Shown: piece by piece, positions 19,521 to 27,263 of the stretch | How the letters are laid out: every line of letters begins with the position of its first letter | How positions within the stretch are numbered: position 1 is the first letter of the stretch | Assembly (NCBI GenBank): GCA_020636025.1 | Contig: JACJYQ010000006.1 | Coordinates: 62,001-126,000, forward strand | Length of the DNA stretch: 64,000 bases | Direction: 5' to 3' | Source: Lewinellaceae bacterium | Lineage (GTDB): Bacteria; Bacteroidota; Bacteroidia; Chitinophagales; Saprospiraceae | Notes under the pieces: model-generated | What the model was told of the DNA's origin: nothing | Database searches by the model: none | The model's input: the letters and a program-made list of their open reading frames with translations, nothing else | Translations under genes and position numbers: made by a program

Positions 19521-19738
19521 TGTATCAATGCGAAATGTACCAATGCGAAATGTATCAATGCGAAATGCGCAATTATAAGTTTACCTGATAAAGAAACTAA
19601 ACGGCTTGACTTAATGACACTCTAATACCAGATTATAGCTCATCCTCTTGGCAGCCATTAATTTCTCTCCCAATATTTCGCATTGATACCTTGGTCCATT
19701 GATACATTGGCCCATTGATACATTGGTCCATTGATACA
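19521..19738. repeat. tandem 15-16 bp repeats in inverted blocks
   Basis: Three head-to-tail copies of TGTATCAATGCGAAA (period 15, 19521-19565, one base changed in the middle copy) face, in reverse orientation, three copies of TTGGTCCATTGATACA (period 16, 19691-19738) preceded by TTTCGCATTGATACC. They fill the divergent gap between the receptor and the S1/P1-like gene; no gene lies between 19417 and 19777. Confidence 0.8.
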
Positions 19739-19777
19739 TTGATTTCTATCTTAGCCTTAAAAATCTGCCTGCCATTC

Positions 19778-21004
19778 ATGCGTACCCAACAACTGAAGTT
19801 ATTCGCCTGGCCTGTTATCGCACTCGCCACTGTTTTTTTAACCGGATCGGTTGCTTCGCCAGACCCAAATCCTGCCTGGGGATTCTTCGCTCACAAACGC
19901 ATCAACCGACTGGCAGTGCTCACCCTGCCTCCGGAAATGATGGTGTTCTTCAAGAAAAACATCGACTACATAACCGACCATGCCGTAGACCCGGATATGC
20001 GGCGATATGCCACCAAAATGGAAGGCGCCAGGCATTACATTGACCTCGACAATTACGGCAAGCCGCCTTTTGAAGAACTGCCCCGGCAATGGCTGGATGC
20101 TCTGCTAAAGTTCACCGATATATATATGGTAAAACCATCGGGTGATACCGTTCTGGTTTTTGGGACAAGAAAACCCGTGCCCGAATTCATGACAAAGGAT
20201 TACAAACGCTGGTTTGCCAGCAATGTCATGCCCAGTTTTTATCAGGACAGTGAGTTGTTGCCTGCCGATTCTTTACAGGCTTTCTTTGTGGCGAATAACA
20301 TCGACAGAGAAGCGCCTGTTTCCGCATTCTATAAAGAACACCTGAGTGAACACGGCATCCTCCCCTGGAACCTGCAACGCTACCAACGCAACCTCACAGA
20401 AGCTTTCCGCAAGCGCGATGCGCGCAGGATCCTGCGCCTGTCGGCCGATTTCGGACACTACATCGGCGATGCTCACGTGCCCCTGCACACATGCAGCAAT
20501 TACAATGGACAAAAAACCAACCAGCACGGCATACACGGTTTTTGGGAAAGCCGCATACCCGAACTCTTTGCCGATGAAAACTACGACTACTTCGTAGGCA
20601 AACCTGAATACATCCCCAACACGGACGACTGGTTCTGGCAAACTGCTTTCGACAGCAACAAGTTAGTTGACAGCGTACTCAATCTGGAAAAAGGACTGCG
20701 CAACAGTTTCCCCGCCGACCGGCAAATGTGCCCCGATACCCGCCTGGGGCGTGTAGGCGTGTACCAATGCCGCGAATTTGCCAAAGCCTACCAGGATGCC
20801 ATGGACGGTATGGTGGAGCGCCGGATGAGGGCAGCCATTCACGACGTGAGCAGCGCCTGGTACACCGCCTGGGTTGATGCCGGACAACCCGACCTCTCCA
20901 ACATGACTACCAATCCCCTAAGTCCGGAAGAACTGGAAGAACAGAAGTTGCTTCAGCAGGCCTATCAGCAGGGCAAGATCTTGGGGAGGGAAGAGGAACA
21001 CTGA
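19778..21004 (+). CDS. S1/P1-nuclease-like zinc-dependent hydrolase
   Basis: The protein (408 residues from the ATG at 19778) carries the S1/P1 nuclease / zinc-dependent phospholipase C pattern: an N-terminal Trp-Gly then His segment (WGFFAHKRINRLAV), an Asp/His-rich middle (DPDMRRYATKMEGARHYIDLDNYG), and the zinc-binding core ADFGHYIGDAHVPLHTC followed by HGIHGFWESRIPEL. Enzymes of this superfamily use a three-zinc centre to cleave nucleic acids or phospholipids; which applies here is undecided. A signal peptide (MRTQQLKLFAWPVIALATVF) sends it to the periplasm or outside. The start upstream at 19715 would be encoded by the repeat block and is rejected. The tail is Glu/Gln-rich. It stands alone. 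Confidence 0.85.
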   Translation: MRTQQLKLFAWPVIALATVFLTGSVASPDPNPAWGFFAHKRINRLAVLTLPPEMMVFFKKNIDYITDHAVDPDMRRYATKMEGARHYIDLDNYGKPPFEELPRQWLDALLKFTDIYMVKPSGDTVLVFGTRKPVPEFMTKDYKRWFASNVMPSFYQDSELLPADSLQAFFVANNIDREAPVSAFYKEHLSEHGILPWNLQRYQRNLTEAFRKRDARRILRLSADFGHYIGDAHVPLHTCSNYNGQKTNQHGIHGFWESRIPELFADENYDYFVGKPEYIPNTDDWFWQTAFDSNKLVDSVLNLEKGLRNSFPADRQMCPDTRLGRVGVYQCREFAKAYQDAMDGMVERRMRAAIHDVSSAWYTAWVDAGQPDLSNMTTNPLSPEELEEQKLLQQAYQQGKILGREEEH

Positions 21005-21356
21005 GGTTAATTAGCTAATTTGATAATGGGATAATTAGCTAATTCGATAGTGAGCTAACGGGATAATAAGTCCTATTATGCCTCAAAGGGGCAACATCCC
21101 AAAACCATGGGGCGAAGCCCGTGGATTAATGCGCTGCTGGAATAAGCCCTGAAGGGGCGGTATTAAAGGAGTTAGCTAATGTGCCCCAATGGGGCGATAC
21201 CCCTTAATCCTGCAACGCAGGTAAGGCTCCTCTCTTTACGGGCTATTTAGGGTTTTATGATCCGATTTTGATACAATCTGATTGGATTTTGATAAACATC
21301 CTGGTGTCCCAGCCCAACCTTTGCAAAGACTGATCATTTTTTCTTAGGAAATTGAT
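21005..21356. repeat. intergenic stretch with AT-rich and GGGGC hairpin repeats
   Basis: No gene is visible. 21005-21063 holds the TAATTAGCTAAT class. 21075-21165 holds a GC-hairpin unit (CCTCAAAGGGGC, GGGGCGAAGCCC, GCCCTGAAGGGGC) whose order is repeated at 25807-25895, and a further CCCCAATGGGG hairpin lies near 21182-21195. Confidence 0.75.
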
Positions 21357-22952
21357 ATGAATACGTTTAAGACAAACAAAGGCATGTTGCTTTGCCTGCT
21401 GAGCGGTACGCTTTACGGCTTGTCCTGGCCACTTTTCTCAGGTATTAACCTTTCCTTCCTGGCCTGGGGCGCCTTTGTCCCTTTGTTGATTTTTCTGGAA
21501 AAACACCGCGGGCAGTTTTGGAAAAGCATGGCTGGAAGCTATTTGGCTATGGTAGTTTTCGGGTGTTTTTCAGCCGGCTGGCTTTTCAATTTTCCGGAAG
21601 GAAAACTAAATATCGCCGTAATATTTTTTGCAGAGGAGTTCTGGATCACCATGCCTTTCCTGCCCTTTTTCCTGCTCCAGAGACGCATTGGCTTTGACCG
21701 TGCATTATGGATGCTACCGCTGCTGTGGATGCTTTGGGAGTGGATTTACCTGGGTTTGGAATTTACCATGGGTACTCATCTTTCTGCTTACAGTCAAAGT
21801 GGCAACCCCTGGTTGATTCAATTCATCGATATCACCGGGATGTGGGGTTTGTCGGCCTGGCTCATGTTGTTCAATGTTTTGCTGTTCAAGGCATTTAAAA
21901 GCGCCGGATATCGGATCAGAAGTACTGAATTTATAAAAAAAACAGCCTTTATAGCCCTGGCTATGCTGTGTATTCCAGTTTTGTATAGTACGTATGCCTA
22001 TCAGCGTGCTTCAAAGCAGAGTCAGGCTGCCCTCAAAGTTACCCTGGTGCCCACGCAATTTCCGGCATCAGAGCTTTCCAATCCCCAAAATTTTGTGCGG
22101 ATAATAGAAGAAACCCTACACCGTAGCGATTCACTGGCATTTTACATGGCAGACATAGGGCAGTTTAGCGACTTGTATTTATGGCCGGAGACGGGAGTGC
22201 CATACCAATTGGCTTACTCCAACCTCGGTTCCCTGCTGTTCGAAGCGGTGTCTGACTGGCAGGGCGCACTACTCACAGGGTGCCGGGGCGTACCCGGTAT
22301 ACAGGATACCCTGGACAAACGCACCTACGTTTCCGGAGTACTGCTTTCTCATAAAAACAGCGCACCCGAATTTCACCATAAAACCATTCTGACACCGGGA
22401 CATGAGGTCATTCCCTATCACCACTGGCTAGCCCGGATTCCAGGCTTTCCGGTAGCAGAAACCTCCCCCCGGTTTCATCGGAAAGGAACCCAAACCGAGC
22501 CTCTGGAATTGGTCACCCGCGATGCCCGCAAGTTTAATGTCGGTGTATCGCTCTGCTTCGAACAGTGGTACCCTGAAGTCTGGACCAAAACTACACAACA
22601 TGGCGCAGATCTTTTTGTGCATCTGGCTGGCGAGGGCTGGTACGGAAACGTTGGATTCCAGGCTTTTATGGCCAATGTAACCCGCATGCGTTGCATTGAA
22701 AACCGGCGCCAGGCGGCACGCTGCGCCAATGTAGGCTTGTCCATGTTTATTGATGAAACAGGGGGCATCCACCACCAGTCTAAACCAGGATCTCTGCAAA
22801 GTGCAACGGCCGATGTCACCGCCTTGAAAACCCGAACATTTTATTCGGCCCACCCTTCGTGGTTCCCGGTTGCCGGCATGCTCTTTTTGCTGGGTTTGCT
22901 GGGATATTTTAAATTTTTCCCATCAGCACTTACTCATTCACCAAAATCTTAA
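21357..22952 (+). CDS. lnt: apolipoprotein N-acyltransferase-like protein
   Basis: The 531-residue protein has about six N-terminal membrane helices (from LLCLLSGTLYGLSWPLF to IALAMLCIPVLYSTYAY) and a C-terminal nitrilase-fold domain, the layout of Lnt, which transfers a third acyl chain to the N-terminal Cys of lipoproteins. The catalytic Glu-Lys-Cys triad is visible: Glu278 in LWPETGVP, Lys342 in FHHKTILTPGHE and Cys400 in GVSLCFEQWYPE. A last membrane helix lies near the end (WFPVAGMLFLLGLLGYF). The following T9SS protein gene begins 3 bases after its stop, so the two are cotranscribed. Since Bacteroidota often carry more than one such protein, it may be a specialised paralog serving its neighbours rather than the housekeeping enzyme; that is inference. 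Confidence 0.85.
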   Translation: MNTFKTNKGMLLCLLSGTLYGLSWPLFSGINLSFLAWGAFVPLLIFLEKHRGQFWKSMAGSYLAMVVFGCFSAGWLFNFPEGKLNIAVIFFAEEFWITMPFLPFFLLQRRIGFDRALWMLPLLWMLWEWIYLGLEFTMGTHLSAYSQSGNPWLIQFIDITGMWGLSAWLMLFNVLLFKAFKSAGYRIRSTEFIKKTAFIALAMLCIPVLYSTYAYQRASKQSQAALKVTLVPTQFPASELSNPQNFVRIIEETLHRSDSLAFYMADIGQFSDLYLWPETGVPYQLAYSNLGSLLFEAVSDWQGALLTGCRGVPGIQDTLDKRTYVSGVLLSHKNSAPEFHHKTILTPGHEVIPYHHWLARIPGFPVAETSPRFHRKGTQTEPLELVTRDARKFNVGVSLCFEQWYPEVWTKTTQHGADLFVHLAGEGWYGNVGFQAFMANVTRMRCIENRRQAARCANVGLSMFIDETGGIHHQSKPGSLQSATADVTALKTRTFYSAHPSWFPVAGMLFLLGLLGYFKFFPSALTHSPKS

Positions 22953-22955
22953 TTT

Positions 22956-24179
22956 ATGAAAAAACGAATCTTACTTTTTGCGCTCTCTTGTTTATGCTCT
23001 ATAGCAGGGTATGATGCTTTCGCTGCCCCTCTACTTGCCTGTGATGTTCCAGATTGCCCTGAGAACTGTGGAAATGGATTTAGCGGCCAGGCCCCCATTT
23101 TCATTAGATCCTATAAGCACAGCAAAAAATCTAATCATGTGGCTCTGAAAAACCAAAGCCATAGCCAGCTGGGTGTCACGATCTCCAAGTCGGATTTTGA
23201 AGCGCACCTGAGCATTGGGAACATGCGAAGTTTCAAATACATACCAGTGGGAAATATCATTTCCATGGATGTAAAGGAAATTGACCAAACAGGCGACACT
23301 CCGCAAACCTGGGACATGCCGAATTTCAACAATTATACCAATACTGAAGTGTTGATGCAGCATGTAGCCCCCCAGGCATCTGGGTATTTGAATGAATATC
23401 CTACCGCGACGCATTGCATTTACAGTCCGGAAAGAAATGCATACGAAATGTTTGAAATGACCGACGACGACCTATTTGAACTCGGCCTGATATACGTACT
23501 AGGCCCCAACGAGGCTGACCTGTTTGATCTGTTCACTACCGCAAGCCCTTTGCCCCTCGAATGGGGTCTTAAATTTGAAGGCATCGTAACGGTACTCTAT
23601 ACGCAGGACCCAGATGCGGATTCCACTGTATTTACCCAATTGTATGAGGCCGTGGCTACCGGGACCTTGAATACTTACGACGATGGTCCACAAGATGCTG
23701 TGAAATTGAATTTCAATTATTTGCGCCAGGATTTCAAAAACGGTCAGGTAATCGATCAAAATCAGTACGATGAAATCGTATGGTATTGCAAAAGCGGGCA
23801 CTATCTGCGTGGCACCCTGCTCACTGGCGCTCCAATGGAGGGGCTTACGACCTTCAATCACATGAAGTATCAAAAATTAACAGGAAGCTCCAGCGCGACC
23901 CACAGCGCGCAGCCTGTTCTTCCCGGCAGACAGTTTCCCAACCCGGTTACGGCAGGCGAAATCCTCACGGTTCAACTTCCGGAATCCCTTGTTTCAGGAC
24001 ACATAGAAGTGATGAATATGCGGGGTGTGGTGGTTGCCAATATTGACATTTCCCATCCATCGGCGGACCATGTGTTCGAGGTACAGGTGCCGGCACAGCT
24101 TCCAGCGGGTATGTATGCCTATTCCTTATTCAATCAAAAGAATGAACGGGTAACATCGGGCAAAGTACAGGTGCAGTAG
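22956..24179 (+). CDS. T9SS-sorted protein of unknown function, paralog 1
   Basis: A signal peptide (MKKRILLFALSCLCSIAGYDAFA) is followed by a Cys-rich stretch (CDVPDCPENCGNG), a middle region of about 270 residues with no recognised family (key segments LGVTISKSDFEAHL, TWDMPNFNNYTN, ASPLPLEWGLKFEGIVTVLYTQDPDADSTVFTQ, IVWYCKSGHYLRGTLL), and a C-terminal T9SS sorting domain (from LPGRQFPNPVTAGEILTVQL to NERVTSGKVQVQ). It should be secreted. The start lies 3 bases after the Lnt-like gene. The next gene is a close paralog in tandem, and the sorting domain is almost identical between them. Confidence 0.85.
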   Translation: MKKRILLFALSCLCSIAGYDAFAAPLLACDVPDCPENCGNGFSGQAPIFIRSYKHSKKSNHVALKNQSHSQLGVTISKSDFEAHLSIGNMRSFKYIPVGNIISMDVKEIDQTGDTPQTWDMPNFNNYTNTEVLMQHVAPQASGYLNEYPTATHCIYSPERNAYEMFEMTDDDLFELGLIYVLGPNEADLFDLFTTASPLPLEWGLKFEGIVTVLYTQDPDADSTVFTQLYEAVATGTLNTYDDGPQDAVKLNFNYLRQDFKNGQVIDQNQYDEIVWYCKSGHYLRGTLLTGAPMEGLTTFNHMKYQKLTGSSSATHSAQPVLPGRQFPNPVTAGEILTVQLPESLVSGHIEVMNMRGVVVANIDISHPSADHVFEVQVPAQLPAGMYAYSLFNQKNERVTSGKVQVQ

Positions 24180-24230
24180 AGGCCGAACCTCGCGCCCCGG
24201 CGATTTACCAACGATTTGAAACTTTAGGCT

Positions 24231-24275
24231 GGGCCATACAAGGAATTGTAATTGCTGCCAATCCTTGTATGGACC
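24231..24275 (+). terminator. decayed terminator hairpin after paralog 1
   Basis: CCATACAAGGA pairs with TCCTTGTATGG (11 bases) extended by GG/CC across one mismatch. The same hairpin follows paralog 2 at 25608-25659, but here the T-run is missing (ATTTACC follows), so transcription probably reads on into paralog 2. Confidence 0.55.
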
Positions 24276-24338
24276 ATTTACCTGGATCAATTTCCTGAAA
24301 ACTGGCAGCCATTTTCTCATGCATGTAAACCTTTGTTT

Positions 24339-25556
24339 ATGAAAAATCGAATTCTACATTTTTTGCTTTTGTTATTATGCTCCATGCCCGGCTATAAAGC
24401 ATTTGCCGTCGACTTTAACCCCTGCATAGGGCCTGGCTGTCCGCCTTCCGGTAATTTTGGTCAGCCTCCCGTTTTTCAACGAACCTTTCAACCTGCCAAG
24501 GCATTCAAACATGTGGTTCGTAAAAAACAAAGCCCTTCCCAACTGGGCGTTGTGATCTCCAAGGCGGATTTTGAAGCGCATATGAAAGTCGGGAATATCA
24601 GAAATTACAAATACACTGATGCGGACAGCGTCCTGATCATGATGGATGTCAAGGGAGTTGACCCAAGCGGCGACAATCCGCAAACCTGGGACATGCCAAA
24701 TTTTAACAATTTCACCCACCATGAAGCCGTCCAGCAACATGTCGATCCCATGGCATCCGGGTTCCTGGATGAATATCCTACCGCGACACATTGTGTTTAT
24801 GCTCCGGAATTGAACCACTACGAGATGTATGAAATGACCGACGAGGATATTTTTGCACTGGGCCTGATCACTATTGACAGCATCGACCAGGCTGAATTGT
24901 ATGATTTGTTCATTACCGCAAGCCCCTTGCCACTCGAATGGGGCCTTCTGTTCGAAGGAATTGTAACGGTAATCTATACACAAGATCCTGATGTAGATTC
25001 TACCGTTTATACTCAGCTGTACGATGCAGTGGCTACCGGAATTTTGAACACCTACGACGACGGGCCCCAGGATGCCGTGAAATTGGAATTCAATTCTATG
25101 GTTCAGGAATTTAAAGACGGACAGGTCACATACCAAAAGGAGTACGATCAAATCGTCTGGTATTGCAAAAGCGGGCATTACTTGCGCGGTACTATAGCGG
25201 AAGGCGCACCTTTGGAGGGCCCTACGACATTTAATCGCTTGAGATATCAAAAGATAACTGGAAACTCCAGCGCGACCCACAGCGCGCAGTCAGTTCTTCC
25301 CGGCAGGCAGTTTCCAAACCCTGTTGCGGCAGGCGAAACACTGACGGTTCAACTTCCGGCATCCCTTGTTTCCGGGCGCATAGAAGTGGTAAACATGCAG
25401 GGCATGATGGTGGCTGATATCGACATTTCAAATCCAACAACGGATCATATGTTCGAGATTCAGGTGCCGGCACAGCTTCCCGCGGGCATGTATGCCTATT
25501 CCTTATTCAATCAAAAGAATGAACGGGTAACCTCGGGCAAAGTGCAGGTGCAGTAA
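24339..25556 (+). CDS. T9SS-sorted protein of unknown function, paralog 2
   Basis: The protein (405 residues from the ATG at 24339, MKNRILHFLLLLLCSMPGYKAFA) shares the full layout of paralog 1: signal peptide, short Cys-rich segment (NPCIGPGCPPSGN), the same middle region (LGVVISKADFEAHM, TWDMPNFNNFTH, SPLPLEWGLLFEGIVTVIYTQDP) and a near-identical sorting domain. The two arose by tandem duplication that included the 3' hairpin. A longer start at 24252 has no signal peptide and overlaps the upstream hairpin. The role is unknown; both copies are likely exported together and may differ in ligand through the divergent first 60 residues. Confidence 0.85.
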   Translation: MKNRILHFLLLLLCSMPGYKAFAVDFNPCIGPGCPPSGNFGQPPVFQRTFQPAKAFKHVVRKKQSPSQLGVVISKADFEAHMKVGNIRNYKYTDADSVLIMMDVKGVDPSGDNPQTWDMPNFNNFTHHEAVQQHVDPMASGFLDEYPTATHCVYAPELNHYEMYEMTDEDIFALGLITIDSIDQAELYDLFITASPLPLEWGLLFEGIVTVIYTQDPDVDSTVYTQLYDAVATGILNTYDDGPQDAVKLEFNSMVQEFKDGQVTYQKEYDQIVWYCKSGHYLRGTIAEGAPLEGPTTFNRLRYQKITGNSSATHSAQSVLPGRQFPNPVAAGETLTVQLPASLVSGRIEVVNMQGMMVADIDISNPTTDHMFEIQVPAQLPAGMYAYSLFNQKNERVTSGKVQVQ

Positions 25557-25607
25557 AGACCGGCCTTCACGTCCCGGCGATTCACCAAACTTTTCAAGTT
25601 TGAACCT

Positions 25608-25659
25608 GGGCCATACAAGGAGTTGTACTTGCAACCATCCCATGTATGGCCCTTTTTTT
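25608..25659 (+). terminator. rho-independent terminator after paralog 2
   Basis: A perfect 10-bp stem (GGGCCATACA / TGTATGGCCC) closes on a short loop and is followed by seven T residues. Confidence 0.9.
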
Positions 25660-26021
25660 AATGTTCCGTTGTAAAACCTTTCAAAACGCGAGGCTATCCA
25701 CCAATTCATAACCTTGCTTTCACGGGAAGGCTTATTGCCTCGCACTAACGTGTTATTGGGTGGGACTATTTGCAGGTTGAAATAAGGGATAATGAGGTAA
25801 TATCATAATATGCCCCAAAGGGGCAATATCTCACAACCATGTGGCGAAGTCCATGGCATGAGGTAACTCTGTAGGGAGCCCTGAAGGGGCGAAATTAATA
25901 GCGAGCTAATGTGACAATTCGATAATAAGCAAATATGAGCCCAAAAAGGGCAGCTCATCACTTTTCAGCAAAGCCTTTGATTAAATGCGTCTATGTATTC
26001 TGTTCTAAAAGGATAATCGAA
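25660..26021. repeat. intergenic stretch with REP-like repeats
   Basis: No gene is visible. CGGGAAGGCTTATTGCCTCGC at 25723-25743 matches the REP-like class at 34614-34641. 25807-25895 is the second copy of the GGGGC hairpin unit (first at 21075). 25907-25935 holds AT-rich TAGCTAAT repeats. Confidence 0.7.
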
Positions 26022-26948
26022 CTACTTCTCTTTTTGCACCACAGTCCAGACAATCCCCCAGCGTTTTACATACTCTTCAATTGGTCCTAAGCCTACTTCT
26101 TTTCGGCGTTGGTTCACGTATTCAGGTTCGATCATATCCTCTACGGCATAGCTTCCGTCATTGTTTCTTTTGATCTGGGAACCATAGATCTGCGCTTTCC
26201 CTTCTCTAATATTCACCCTGTCTATGAGCAAGGCCAATGAATGCCAACTGGCTTCTCCGGCTTCTGCAGCGGTGCGCATTACAGGCAGGTATTTTTGTTG
26301 GACAGCAATGTCGGAATGTTGAATGATCATGAAGGCTGCACTGGCTGCACCAGCTTTAACCACCGAAATTTTCGGCCAGCCCTCCGTTTCTATGATCTCA
26401 ACCAAACGATTTATATTCTCCTCATTAATTTTTGCTTTCAATTCCCAAATCGCTCTTGCTACCGGGGAGTCTGCGCCGAGCTGTTTTTCCACCAGATGGT
26501 AGTGATAGTAAAATGCCTGGTCTTTGAGTTTCATGGTCCACAGCTCTTTGGATAATGGCAGGTTTTCATATTTGCCATATTTGGCTTCTACTTTGGCAAC
26601 GGTTTCATCCTGAAGCGTTTTCCACCTTGCATCTTCGATCAGGTAATAAAATGCGGGGTCGGTCAAAGGAGTCAAGGTGCTGTCGTGAGCCACGGATATC
26701 CTAAGGTAATGGAAGGCCGAATCTACCTGCCGGTTCAAGGCGAAAGCACTGGCGTAATTGTAGTTGACCTTGAAATTCGTTGAATCTTCTGAATACAGCT
26801 TTGCATATACCGTCAAAGCCATTTTCAGGTTCCCGGCAGCTTTTAAACTGTCGGCCGTAGATAAACTGTAGGTGGTTTCCTGAGCATTGCCAGACTGACA
26901 AAGCAGCAGACCAAAAACCAATATTAAATTGATAAACAGATTTTGCAT
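26022..26948 (-). CDS. DUF6624-like exported protein
   Basis: The 308-residue protein (start chosen at 26948, MQNLFINLILVFGLLLCQSGNAQ, a signal peptide) has an N-terminal TPR-like helical part (ADSLKAAGNLKMALTVYAKLYSED; NYNYASAFALNRQVDSAFHYL) and a C-terminal part with the pattern of DUF6624 (SDIAVQQKYLPVMRTAAEAGEASWHSLALLIDRVNIREGKAQIYGSQ). No biochemical role is known for this family. It diverges from the giant surface-protein gene at 27264. Confidence 0.75.
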   Translation of the reverse strand: MQNLFINLILVFGLLLCQSGNAQETTYSLSTADSLKAAGNLKMALTVYAKLYSEDSTNFKVNYNYASAFALNRQVDSAFHYLRISVAHDSTLTPLTDPAFYYLIEDARWKTLQDETVAKVEAKYGKYENLPLSKELWTMKLKDQAFYYHYHLVEKQLGADSPVARAIWELKAKINEENINRLVEIIETEGWPKISVVKAGAASAAFMIIQHSDIAVQQKYLPVMRTAAEAGEASWHSLALLIDRVNIREGKAQIYGSQIKRNNDGSYAVEDMIEPEYVNQRRKEVGLGPIEEYVKRWGIVWTVVQKEK

Positions 26949-27263
26949 AGTTTGATTTGTTTTGAGGATATATTGAAAAGTATATCTTACAATTGACACA
27001 AGGGTTGCATGGATTATAGCATTCCCGCCCTGTATAAACTGTTAAATATTTGAGGGCAAGTTAAAATTAATACATTGCCTAATTGTACTGATATACTAGT
27101 CAAAACATTTGTAAATCAGCTCTTTATACAAGGTCGATTGTGACAAATTTATAACAGTAACCTTACTTATACCTAAAATCCTCACTAAAACAAAGCAGCG
27201 TTTTAAATTCGGCCTTGCATCTTTTGTGCATCCGATAACCCAATCCCTCAACCCTTCCTGAAC
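26949..27263. other. divergent intergenic region
   Basis: This 315-base AT-rich stretch separates two divergent genes and must hold both promoters. A sequence ATCTTTTG before the 27264 gene (near 27229) is one transposition away from TAnnTTTG, so only a weak -7 candidate can be named. Nothing else was recognised. Confidence 0.4.

Noticed and set aside
19676..19738. Possible CRISPR-like array of short repeats
   Set aside because: The units are directly adjacent with no spacers, are only 15-16 bases, and no cas gene is near.
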